Source of the DNA: Acanthaster planci
Taxonomy: Eukaryota > Echinodermata > Asteroidea > Valvatida > Acanthasteridae
Direction of reading: 5' to 3'
Length of the DNA: 64,000 nt
Assembly: GCF_001949145.1 (NCBI RefSeq)
Contig: NW_019091358.1
Coordinates: 4,010,887 to 4,074,886 of the forward strand
A program made the position numbers and the translations under genes. The notes under the pieces were generated by a model, which worked only from the letters and a program-made list of their open reading frames with translations, made no database searches and was not told the origin of the DNA. Within the stretch, counting starts at the first letter, position 1, and each line of letters opens with the position of its first letter. Shown piece by piece: positions 54,101-64,000 of this stretch.

Positions 54101-57100
54101 CTTAGACTATCAAAAAAAGTCTGTGGAGGATACTGTGACATTCAATGAAACTGTTATGTGGTTTGGGAAAATTATTAAAGGAGAGGCATTCTCAATTACT
54201 CAATGTGGTTTTGGAAAAACACGGTACTTTGAAGGCCACCGCCCATAGAAATTAAACCTCCCAACAGAGGGCGCTATACATAAAATACGGTCTCTCATGA
54301 TTATGGCAAATGCTATACAAAACCCCACATTTTCTTGTTTGCCTTTTCTTTTCAGAATAGATTATATCATAACAGTAGAGAGAAAGGTTTGTGGACACAT
54401 ACTGTATGGCACAGGGTCCAGTCTAAAGCAGGGCTCAAGGCTAGGGCCAAAAAGGACAAACAACAACCCTGAACCAAATAACATTTGAATAACAATGGCT
54501 GTTAGATGATTCTTTATTTAGGGGTTCAGGGGTGGAGAAAACAAACTTTTCAGATCAGGAAATGTTGACTGCAATGTCTAGCTCCGATTTATGGGTACAA
54601 TACACGGTACGGTACATGTGTATCTGTTTGAACAGTTGCTTTTTCTTTCTTTTTTTAATTCCGTGTTTGCTGAAGAAAAAAAATGTGTAATAAAAGGAAA
54701 CAGGTTGCACGGTGGACCTGGTGGCAGAGTGCTGATTTTGTTGCCTTCCCTTGAGGGTTGTGTACTTTAGCAAACATATGGTAGCGAATTACAGGCTAGG
54801 CCCATGGAAACCTAAACAAGGAAGTAGGAATCCATCATCAGGAAATTGCTACAGGTGCATGTTACTCCAGACCAAAGCTAGAAGAAAAACAAATTTTTTT
54901 TTCCGTAGCCACTAGCCAACTTTTCATGAATTTTTTTTAGGCATTTCCATATTGCTCAGTACTAATTGTGTGTCAAGTGATTTGAGTGTAATAAGCCACT
55001 GAGGCTGTCTGGAAAATAGATGGATGTCACAAGACTGCTTTTCCAAAGATTAAAGCTTAATGCTGTCAACCAAGTTTGTGGGAGTAAGAATTTTAAGACT
55101 ACCGGGTACCACTGCAAAATTAAACATTTGGTGTAAGATATGTGGTAAAGGAGACCCCCTTCTATTATGTCTTCTTTTGTGTTGACGGAATCTTTAGAAT
55201 TTCTTTCAGATATACAGCTTGTGAATTACATTAGGGGGGTCCCCCTTTACCACATATCATGCTGGATATAAGATTAAAGGTATTGGCGTACGTGTGGCGC
55301 AATGTGACTAAGGTACAATGGTCATTTCAGCTGATCCCTGTGCTTGAATAAACACAAGATCAGTACAAAGGGACAAAGTGGAGAGAAGCAAGTTACAAAA
55401 CAACTCACGGCAGACACAGAAACACTGGAGGCTGATATAATTCATGCATGCATTCAGAGAAGAATATTATGTTGAGTAGTTATGAAAAGAAAACAAATTC
55501 ACTGAAGACCACACAGCAAAAGAAATTAAGTGCTAGAACTTTTAGTTTTATCCTCTGCTGATATAATTTGTTCATCACTGCATGCTTAGAGCTTTCCACG
55601 AGATAGTGGGAAAATATTCCCAAGTTGATTCAGGTTAGAGTTAGGAATGGAATTGCTCAACCGCTTAGTGCTTGAGAATGTTCGAACTAACATAACAAGA
55701 AAACAAAAAACATCAAAGAGTTGTCTAGATTCCTTTCCATATTTTACTGACTCCAGTCCAAAACCTTCCCTGAAACTCTGAGCAAGAACTGCAAAACTAT
55801 ATTTTGCTTCACGCGAATCGGACCTTTCAGAGGTCAAGGAGGTCAGGAGGTCATTGGAGGTCAAGCAAGGTCAATGATAGGGTCAAGTTTTGACAACGTG
55901 GAAGGTACTCACCGTGTGCCACATAGTAGATCTTGCAGACTAGGTTGTCTCTGGTTGCATCTTCCAGCTTCGTGTCAGGCGGATCAAGAAATGTCTGGCA
56001 GAGCATACAGACATTTATCTTGGCACGGATACACTTACTTGTCTGTAGAAGAAAAAAGTCAGTAATGAACCACCTCAAAAGCCCATTTTGACATCCTTTC
56101 ACATATTCTGTCAAACTCTTTTGAACAGCCTTTGACAGTGTGCAGGAACCGACCATGCTGCAAATGTACACCTGAGGCTTTTAAAGAGGACTTTTTAGTT
56201 TATTTTCTGAAATTTGTACAGCTCTGCAATTGATTTTGTAATTGCAACATTACTTTAAAATTGTGACCTTTTCCCTGGTAAGGGGAATGTTGCTTGACCT
56301 TTCAGTGTCCTACAGTTGACCCTCTCAGAAACCTCCAATCTCTCAGTATCCCAGCAATTACACACGGCACCTATGGGCGTGTGCTAACCTTTCACAATCT
56401 GTCTGTGCACATAACATTTTGCGTTCCCCCCTTCCAAAACCCCCAAACACTAGGTGTATTGTACATTCCCACCCACATATTGCAAATACTCCATATTGGA
56501 ATGCAAAATACACAAAGCAAGGCACTTTGAAACATTGGATCCACCCATGACACTTACTGCTTTTTCCAGACCAAGATTGTGCATGTACATGACATTTGCA
56601 TGCTCCATACACTTTAATGTTAACAGTCGTTTTGGGAGGAATTACATCATTCCACAATAGTTTTTCAGGGTACAGGCAGGCACATTTAAATGTTAGCCAA
56701 AGTTTTATCCGGTACCTTTGTCGCAGTAAATTACTTGCTTATGCCGTACATGAATTATTTCTTTCTCAACAATTGCTCCCCATTAAAGTCACTGACATTT
56801 GTAAGCATTTGCCATTTGATAACAATGACGACTGACAGCTGGAATGCTTTTTTTTTTAAACCGTATAACAGAACCTACATGTACATGTAACTACAACCCA
56901 GGCAATCTACCCAACAGTAACAGGGTAAATAACTGTTCTACAGGCAGCCATGTTTACAATGTAGGCTTCTCAGGAAAAAAAGAACCTTGAAAATTATTAA
57001 ACCTCTGGCCTCCAGTAATCTCTTTTGAACAGTTCAATTCTAAACTCTTTAACAATTTTTGAGTGGCATGTACATTTCAGTAAACCACCACAACATCTTA

Positions 57101-60100
57101 GAAAAGTTTCTAGATAACTTGGCAGCAAACTAGACTGGATTATCTTTCACATGGAATCTCCTTCCACAGAAAAATGAAAGAATGAAAAAAAGGACTAATT
57201 TCACAACAGATTCTGAATCATCAAAAATGAACTCTCACCATACTACAGGAGCGTGTTAAAAACAGATTCTGAATCATCAAAAATGAACTCTCACCATACT
57301 ACAGGAGCGTGTTAAAAACCAAATGGTCAATCTACTTAGAGGATGATGGGAAAATGTGTGGTTCTTTCAGTTCCTTGCATGAAAAGGACAGTTCAGAATT
57401 TACCGAAAGTGAAACTGTGGAGAAAGTTCACAAGGCTAACAACTGTATTTTCAGAGTTCAAAATTATGTCCCATAAAATTCACAGCAAGGATAAATGAGG
57501 CTGACAGTTTACAAACCCTTTCCTTCCTACAGGCCACTGACTGACGTGAAGTTCATGTATTTTGAAGAGTGCAGGGGTCAATACATAGCCCTTCGGAGAC
57601 CACAACCCTGCAGTTGTTACAATTATTAGCAAGTCCTTGTACATCCTGGCCCTTTTTAATGGCGGAAAGACTATGTTGGCTATGGGTCTGGATCTGTTAC
57701 AACGGAATAATTACTGGGGTGATAGTTCATAAAGGGTCAAAGTTTTTTGACATCTTATTTTGCCTGGCATTTGCATGAAGCTTCAATGAAGGGTTAGTGC
57801 TTGCAAAAGTGACAGTTTGGTCAAGCTGTTGCCAACATCGTTATCAAAGGTAACTCCACAGAAAAGAACTATTTTAAAAAAAAAAGATAAAGTGGATATA
57901 AGGAGTACCATGCACTGGTAAATCTAATTTTTTTTGCAAACGCTTTTTTGTTATTGATTAACAGCAAGGTTGATAATAGTGTGACCAAATCTCCAACTGC
58001 GCATGGAATTGCCCAAAATTTTCTTGCAGGGTGTATAGATCACCATCATTACTGGTCACAAAGTTCAAATAATGTTCCACAAACAACTGATGTCCTCTAT
58101 TCCCTGATCACCTGTCCCTTACTTACCCCATCCGGATGGTCCACTGAATAGTTGACGACGATCCAGGAGCCCACGTCGCCCTGTGACTGCTGGCTGAGGT
58201 CCAGCTTGCGGATGTGGGAGAGGAAGCAGGTGTCACGCTGCGTGGCGGGCCAGACCCGGCGCATCATCTGGTGGCAAATAAAGGTATCTGGGGCCAGCGT
58301 CTCCAAGGACTTACACCAGTCAAGGGTCCCTGAGGTATGGATGAAGGTGTATGGTGGTTTAGCAATTGCAAAGCCACTGTCACTAGGATGTGTCTAAAAT
58401 GGACTATTTATGCCAATGGCTACAAGTATTTACCAAAGCTTGCAATGTACAAATGTTTCAGCCATAGCCTCACAACTACAGATTTGAATACAGCCTGTGT
58501 TATCTAAAATGTGCAAGAATGGGAATATTTAACAGTTAGTGGCCTATGAATTACAAGAATGCTAATTCAAGACTTCAGTCCCTTTGCAGTTTCTACTGTT
58601 ACTCGTTTGACAATTTCCAAAACTGGAATTTTGAGAGGGTTGAGACAACTCTTCCTTCCCACTGGACATTTTCTTCCGCGGCCATGCAGAAACTTACAGC
58701 ACTGCTTCATGTCAGTCTACCAGGCATTCCCACTTGGACTTTCTTTAACAGTAATGGAATGTTGACGCGAGACTGAATATCTGAAACCTGAATGTCACAT
58801 ATTGTCGGCCAGCACTATGGTGATCATGAAATTCAACACGACACCCGTTCATCTTCTATCTTGAATTTTGCTCCGAGAGGGTGGATATGCCCTGTTCTTG
58901 TTTGCTGACAGAATTTCCTCCATTCGTCAGTATTTTTACTGACATTTAAACGAACGAAAAAACTGACAAAATGACTGAATCTACCATCTTTAAATTAGCA
59001 CTGAACATGTACATGCAAGGTGCAGTGCACCAATTTTTCGTACTTTAATTCTATCAACTCTGCCCTCACATAGAAGCCCCCAAACTAAGGGAATTGATCC
59101 TGGCCTACATTTCCACAATCCCCCCCCTTTTTCGGCCAAAACAACCCCTTTTTCAAAAGAAACAGTGGGGCTTTTTCTATATACAACATGTAAGTAAATG
59201 AGCTTAGCAGAAATAATCACTGGAATAAGGGGGATTGGTGCCAAGAAGGTAGAGGGAGTCCCTTTGAAAAATGGCTCAGGGCAGGTTTCGGAAATATCAC
59301 TTTGGGGGGAGGGGCGAGTTTGTTTTGTGTGAATGGTTAAAAATGGCATTGGGAAACCCATTAGAAATTGAAGAGAAATAGAAAGACTAGGGACAAGACA
59401 ATAATTCAGTTTTTGTTGGAGAAACTTAAGTAATGTTGGCTTGCATGTTACTGAAACCGGAACTTAGTTGATTTTACACAATTTTCAATGGGGCTTGAAT
59501 TTGTGCTCTGCACCCTTTGTGTATGGCTTTCTCTGGATACGGCTTCACTGTCTGTGAGCTCTGAATGTGCAACCATTTCGCATGTCCACTGTCAATCTCT
59601 GTGTAGTGGTGACATAATGCTGTCCTGTTTATCAAAAGGTTTGCAAGTTGGCTGTGGTAATTCTACGGTACATCATGGAACTGTTCCCGTTAAACTTTTT
59701 AGCACCCCTGCTAACTCACTGTGGCCACATGGAAATCCTCCTCGACCACTTTCGGCCTGGTAATCTTCACATCATAGTTGTGCTAACTTGACAAGGACAT
59801 CAATTTACCGCATGTCCCCACTGGATTTAGTTTTTTCATTCTTCACGAAAGTCATAAAAGTTAACCAAAAAAGTCCAACGGAAACATGGCTTTACACAGC
59901 TTTGGATAAGTCCCTTTCAAAATTCTCAAGTAATTATGACGTGGCATGATATGAATTGAGAACAATAACCGTGGCTTTGTTAACTGAATACAGCACCCCA
60001 GTCGAAATGTAAGAGTGGAATCACAGTGCCAGACAAAAGCACTTAAAAAGCCACAAAGTTTTAGAAGGGCCCAGTTTAAAGTAAGTCTGAGTCCTTCTGT

Positions 60101-62256
60101 ATATGCATGTATGAAAATTTTAACCACCAACAATGGACCTTTTCCATGAAATATGCAAATAAGGCAGGTGCATGCGCATTACCACACTTTGTCTGCACTT
60201 TGTTAGCACTATACATGTATACAACCTTTGATGAAGGTATCATAGGCTCACTCAGGAAAGGATTCAGCAGCACCTCTGTTATCTCAATCCAAATAATATT
60301 TAGCTAGTGGTTGTCAATGAGATGAATCCTCGGCAATTTTTCAGAGCATGAGGTTCAGAGAAAGCGGTTGGCTCACCATCCCAGTCCATTCTGTACTTGA
60401 GATCCCAGAACAGCCGGCACATCTCGTGCGCCGTGACCTTGCGCACGGTGTGTGTCGCCTTGAGAGGGTCCAGGACAATCCCATCCACCTCCTGCTCCAT
60501 TTTGTAGATCTGCAGGGAGGAAAATTATCACCAGGTCTCTTTCAGGAAACATGCTAATTTCTTCATGATCATAAGTACATGTAGCTAACAATGAAGGTAA
60601 TAATTCATCTGGTGGAATGGACTGACAGTCGCCAGACAGGTGACACGGTGGTTTTCTTTGAAACTTGCAGGCAGTGTTAAGTCTTCCTGCGCCAATATTT
60701 CCCTAACTACGTCAAATGGAGATATGAAACTTACATCAAAGGATTGTGGATTTGCCCTTTTAGATGCCACCACGATTGGCAAATCTACACAATTTTCAGA
60801 CATTTTATGATTGAATATAGAGAGCCATCTTTGTGCCAGGAGCAACACTGGTAAAGTGTGGACAAAGGAAGAATTGCTTAAAAACAGAGAAAGCAGTAGG
60901 ACAAGATATAGATATGAATAGAATTGTACATGCGCACAAAGTAAGTTGTCAACTGCTACGTAAAAAGAGGCAATTTGTTGTTTATGAACAAGATACCACA
61001 AGCCACTGGAAGTGGCATGACATTCTTAGGTACCTTTTCTGGGAACCTTCCAAAATTCTCTTAAGTCCACCACTTGTATAGGAAACCAGTTAGGGATCAA
61101 CTGACATCGGTTTTAACTGCTGATCTGATGTCCGATGTTTTAACCGGAACATTCGCTGATGTCTGATCTGATGTTTTTACTGACATTAACTGAAAATGCA
61201 ACCTTAACAGGATGTAGGCCTGCTCATAACAACATAAAACTAGTGTACTCCCTTAAAATTTAAAATGTCAGTTTACACATTACTGGTAATGGATTAGTTT
61301 TTTGCCTTTACTGTCACTGAGTTGAGAGAATTGTGTACATGACATCGCTGCTCGCACGATACCGATAGTGCTCCATTATATTCGAACCCAACGCACGCAG
61401 TGCATACGTGCAGAGACGACACACAGCACCTGGGGCTGAATCACGTCTAGCCTTTAGTCAAGGCGGCATGGCACCGGTGCACGGTGCTTGGCCCGTGGCT
61501 TCGTCACTCACATTGGTGTACAGATTGATCTTAATTTGTTTGAGACATTCAATAGTGAGCTGGTTCCTTGCCATAACAATAGGACATGGAGGCAAGTAGC
61601 TGTTGATGACGGAAATAAAGCATGAGTTAATGTTTAGGATGCCCCTTTTATTTTAGAACGTCACATGTCTGTTACATTTCAAAAGTTTAGCATTATGAAA
61701 GTTGTGCAAAAGCAGAGATCAATATGCAAAAAACTACCACGAAAAATTTAGGAAATGTTTTTTTGATTTGTGATGCATGTTTGGGAATCTGAAAGGAGAA
61801 AAAATTTAGACATGCCCAATACATGTACATCTGATATTCGTGATACCACCTCAAAATCAACAGAATCGGTCAGAAAATTTGGGCTAAATTTGGAAGGGGG
61901 GGTTGAATTCCTTTCATCCCAGTTACATGACATGGCAGCTACTGGACTTAAATACTGCTCAAAGGTTGTTGAAATCTTTTGGTCTAGGAACCAGACTACA
62001 GCAGTAGCACACAACTCAACCATTCCATCGTTCTACCAGGTAGGGCCTCAGAGATTAATTTCCACAAAGAGAGGAGTGCTACCGTTGGGGGAAGGGGAGG
62101 GTGTCCGACCAGGAAAGTCCAGGATGTCTACCACTGCAAAAATGGGACAAAGGAAGCCCTGCCTACCTTCATCTCTCCTTCCTGGTGCAGCAGATCCCAG
62201 TTGCTCTCAATGTTCTCAAAGGAGTATCTAATGTTCTCTTCCACTTTGTCGTGGCA
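51062..62256 (-). CDS. CERT1: Ceramide transfer protein (CERT1/STARD11), START domain and C-terminus; gene continues to the right
   Basis: CERT moves ceramide from the endoplasmic reticulum to the Golgi for sphingomyelin synthesis. It uses a C-terminal START domain for ceramide, an N-terminal PH domain for Golgi PI4P and a FFAT motif for VAP. Five exons (62167-62256, 60377-60509, 58127-58329, 55913-56042, 51062-51189) join in phase for 227 codons plus stop and cover the START domain. Near-diagnostic matches include GIVLDPLKATH, RVWPATQRD, YSVDH, AKINV, RDNLVCKI and KREYPKFL. The four residues known to contact ceramide in human CERT (E446, Q467, N504, Y553) correspond to E of SLETL, Q of ATQRD, N of VVNYS and the second Y of KIYYVA. 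The PH and FFAT exons were not found before 64000 and presumably lie beyond. Confidence 0.95.
51190..55912 (-). other. CERT last intron
   Basis: This 4.7 kb intron has no convincing coding sequence. It contains a hairpin at 55137-55258. The long minus ORF near 51811-52245 is AT-driven and hydrophobic with no family match. Confidence 0.5.
55137..55258. repeat. Short foldback element in a CERT intron
   Basis: The left arm GATATGTGGTAAAGGAGACC and CCC pairs with the right arm GGGGGTCCCCCTTTACCACA and TATC over about 22 bases, with one two-base difference. About 70 bases lie between the arms. It resembles a small MITE; no target duplication was identified. Confidence 0.6.
55913..56042 (-). CDS. 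CERT1: CERT exon: START domain
   Basis: This 130-base exon begins in phase 0 after TTCTACAG. It encodes TSKCIRAKINVCMLCQTFLD, PPDTKLEDATRDNLVCKIYY and VAH, close to human [20 protein letters not shown] and RDNILCKITYVAN. It ends in phase 1 at GTGAGT. Confidence 0.95.
56043..58126 (-). other. CERT intron
   Basis: A 2.1 kb intron. The only structure noticed is an exact 56-base tandem duplication at 57205-57316. Confidence 0.5.
57205..57316. repeat. Perfect 56-base tandem duplication
   Basis: The unit beginning AACAGATTCTGAATCATCAA and ending GAGCGTGTTAAA occurs twice in direct succession (57205-57260 and 57261-57316) with no mismatch seen. Complete identity suggests a very recent event or an assembly duplicate. 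Confidence 0.9.
58127..58329 (-). CDS. CERT1: CERT exon: START domain core with ceramide-contact residues
   Basis: This 203-base exon encodes TLDWCKSLETLAPDTFICHQ, MMRRVWPATQRDTCFLSHIR, KLDLSQQSQGDVGSWIVVNY and SVDHPDG. The Glu of SLETL, the Gln of ATQRD and the Asn of VVNYS match ceramide-binding residues of human CERT. It ends in phase 0 at GGG|GTAAGT. Confidence 0.95.
58330..60376 (-). other. CERT intron
   Basis: A 2.0 kb intron with poly-C and other low-complexity tracts around 59110-59310 and no recognised coding sequence. Confidence 0.5.
60377..60509 (-). CDS. CERT1: CERT exon: START domain
   Basis: This 133-base exon starts in phase 0 after CCCTGCAG. It encodes IYKMEQEVDGIVLDPLKATH, then TVRKVTAHEMCRLFWDLKYR and MDWD. 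GIVLDPLKATH is identical to the human CERT block. It ends with one base of a Gly codon at GTGAGC. Confidence 0.95.
60510..62166 (-). other. CERT intron containing a candidate extra exon
   Basis: This 1.7 kb intron has a CpG-richer patch at about 61340-61500. Next to it is a short open frame with a good donor (61512-61574), listed separately. Otherwise I see nothing recognisable. Confidence 0.45.
61512..61574 (-). CDS. Candidate alternative first exon of CERT, unproven
   Basis: The minus-strand ATG at 61574 opens MARNQLTIECLKQIKINLYT and N, ending exactly at a strong GTGAGT donor in phase 0. That would join the exon at 60509 in frame and give a START-only product. The frame is open upstream of the ATG for about 26 more codons (including INSYLPPCPIV) before a stop, so it could also be an internal exon of something else. 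I do not recognise the peptide, and human CERT has no insert at this point. Confidence 0.25.
62167..62256 (-). CDS. CERT1: CERT exon: beginning of the START domain
   Basis: This 90-base phase-0 exon encodes CHDKVEENIRYSFENIESNW then DLLHQEGEMK. It aligns with human CERT KVEEMVQNHMTYSL and VVEEGEMK. It has a TTTGCAG acceptor and a GTAGGC donor. The exon upstream of it was not identified in the remaining 1.7 kb. Confidence 0.9.
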
Positions 62257-64000
62257 CTGCAAAGATATGTCAAGAAAAGATAGAGATACAGGAGAGTATT
62301 TTTGAGGTCTTTGATATAACTGTAAAAACTTTTCTTGCGAATGATATTAATTTGACTTTGCATTGAGGCTGTTAATTTTGTGGGTTTTGAGCTTCCACCA
62401 ATGTAGATATTCCTACTGTATTCTCAGGGTGGTCCTAACGGTAACAGCTTGTTCAGTTGGAATTCAAACCCATGACTTCCTGCTTCACTAGTGCAAACGT
62501 CTTAACCACTTGACCAACAAGTTTGCCACGATCAGTTGTAAGGCAAAACCTAGACCAATATTCTTCTGATGTACTAATGCACAAAGAGGGTTCCTGTTGG
62601 AGATTTCACCTTTGGCAGTATCTTTCACAGATTCACACCTATGTTTCCTTCCTCATCTTAGTTTAGTTTTACTTATTGTTCAGGGTCGTACACTGAATAC
62701 CAGCCGGCTTTTGTGATGGAAACGAGACGTCTGATGGAATTATTCTGTCATTCAATGATCACATGTAATCAAATATGCAGTAGCCTTTCTAGAAGTGCAA
62801 AATCATTTATTCCTTCTCTTCCTGTAAAACAATATGCAAATATAACATGGTTTGAGGTTGGACTGTCCAACTGAAATAAACCATGTTATATTTGTTTGAC
62901 TATACCTCATATATATTTTATTCAATAACCTCCGAAAACAATAACAACTTCATTAATTTGTTTCCACGAACTTGTATTTTGTTCTTAAGGCTGAAATACA
63001 AACACCTCATCTTTTTAGATTTACATTTATGAATGCATACAGACCGTTGCTAGGCTGGCGCCACCATAAGTGCACAGTGTACCTGGGCGACAGTTCCTAG
63101 ATTTTCTACTACTGTGCATGCGTTTTTAGCTGTCGTTCGGGTAAGCTGGGAGACTGTCAAAAATGCATGAATCTTTACTTCTTGCAAGCACGATTGTGTC
63201 TGCGCTTGGCTAACAGCAAAAACAGCAACTGGAGTGTGACCGTGAATGCACCAATGAGAGTTCGGCGATCCATAATGAATATGTATGAGGTATAGTAAAT
63301 CAACATATTCTTGCAATCGGGGTTTTCGTAAGAATGTGAAACACATAAAGATGAAGCCAGCATTCAACTTAAGGTCATCCTGATGGTCATTAGCTTGGAA
63401 AGGTTTAAAGCCAGATTTACGAACTTAAAAATCTGGTTTGCTGTGATTTTATTCTCTCAAAGTGATTTACTACATAACCGAAAGTTCAGTTGATATTCGA
63501 ATAGTGTAGTGTGACAGTTTATGATATGTAAAGGATCAATACTGGCTTCAAATGATGATGTTGCACAAAATGGCTCAAAATCACTTTAAAAACTTTTCTA
63601 CTTTGGCTTTATCATGCGTTTCATTACTGACGTCCATTGCAAATACATATGTGGGCTAAATCTTTAGGAAAACCTCAATAAGAAATTTTGTCAATGGTTT
63701 GCGTTGCACACTACGTTGGCAACACAAGGTGCGGTCTCCATGTGAGACTATGGCATGCACAAGTATTGAACACTGGCTACGGCTCTCCACCACTGTCTCT
63801 TTTGATCAAAAATCAAAGCCGTAGTTGCAGGAGACAGGACAGGATTATGGCTACCCCTGTCATGCACTGACTCATACAATCCTTGTATCAACTGAATTGA
63901 TACACAGGCAGTGCTGGGTGAACATGTGTTCACAGCCCAGTTTCATAGAACAGGTCAGCAGAAAACACTGCCGAGCGAACGTATGCTGAAGCAAAAATCC
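62257..64000 (-). other. CERT intron or upstream region to the window edge
   Basis: No upstream CERT exon (PH domain, middle region or FFAT motif) was recognised here. The SINE at 62410-62522 is the only identified element. Confidence 0.45.
62410..62522 (-). repeat. tRNA-Thr-derived SINE, minus-strand copy
   Basis: On the minus strand TTGGTCAAGTGGTTAAGACG contains the A box. The loop CTAGTGA places AGT at the anticodon, and GGTTTGAATTC (62470-62460) is a slightly altered B box. The following body (ACAAGCTGTTACCG and CCCTGAGAATACAG) matches the element at 41625. The window therefore has copies in both orientations. Confidence 0.65.

Noticed and set aside
61770-62231. 153-codon plus-strand ORF
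   Set aside because: Its end overlaps the CERT START exon on the opposite strand. No recognisable domain.

Overview
This window is nuclear genomic DNA of a metazoan. The genes are split into short exons by GT-AG introns of roughly 0.3 to 5 kb, base composition is AT-rich, and old SINE-like, foldback and retroelement remnants are scattered through the non-coding DNA. There are no bacterial-style operons, CRISPR arrays or complete mobile elements. The gene content (dual oxidase, its maturation factor, and a ceramide transfer protein) fits an invertebrate, and a marine deuterostome such as an echinoderm is my best guess. Sequence alone does not exclude a lancelet or a mollusc. One base (31025) is an N, so this is an assembled contig.

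Left part (1-11606, minus strand): the 5' half of a dual oxidase gene (DUOX). Eight exons can be joined without a phase conflict. They encode a signal peptide, a Thr/Pro/Ser-rich mucin-like stretch made by two related phase-1 exons, and about 250 residues of the peroxidase-homology domain. The gene runs off the left edge.

Centre-left (16552-about 30100, plus strand): a complete dual oxidase maturation factor gene (DUOXA), divergent from DUOX with about 4.9 kb between start codons. Seven constitutive coding exons give 337 codons. They are followed by two alternative 3' regions (25496-25614 and 28862-29044), and the last exon is open in two reading frames. DUOX and DUOXA act together: DUOXA escorts DUOX out of the endoplasmic reticulum and forms the active H2O2-producing complex with it at the membrane.

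Middle (about 30.1-50.0 kb): a roughly 20 kb region in which I recognise no gene. It holds diverged repeats: tRNA-Thr-derived SINE copies, a large foldback element, a pogo/Tigger-like MITE, a CCAATTG-rich array, and a 5'-truncated retroelement tail with a C2H2-like motif.

Right part (about 50.0-64 kb, minus strand): the 3' half of a ceramide transfer protein gene (CERT1/STARD11), convergent with DUOXA. Five phase-consistent exons encode the START lipid-transfer domain and the C-terminus. The 5' exons for the PH domain and FFAT motif lie beyond the right edge or were not recognised.
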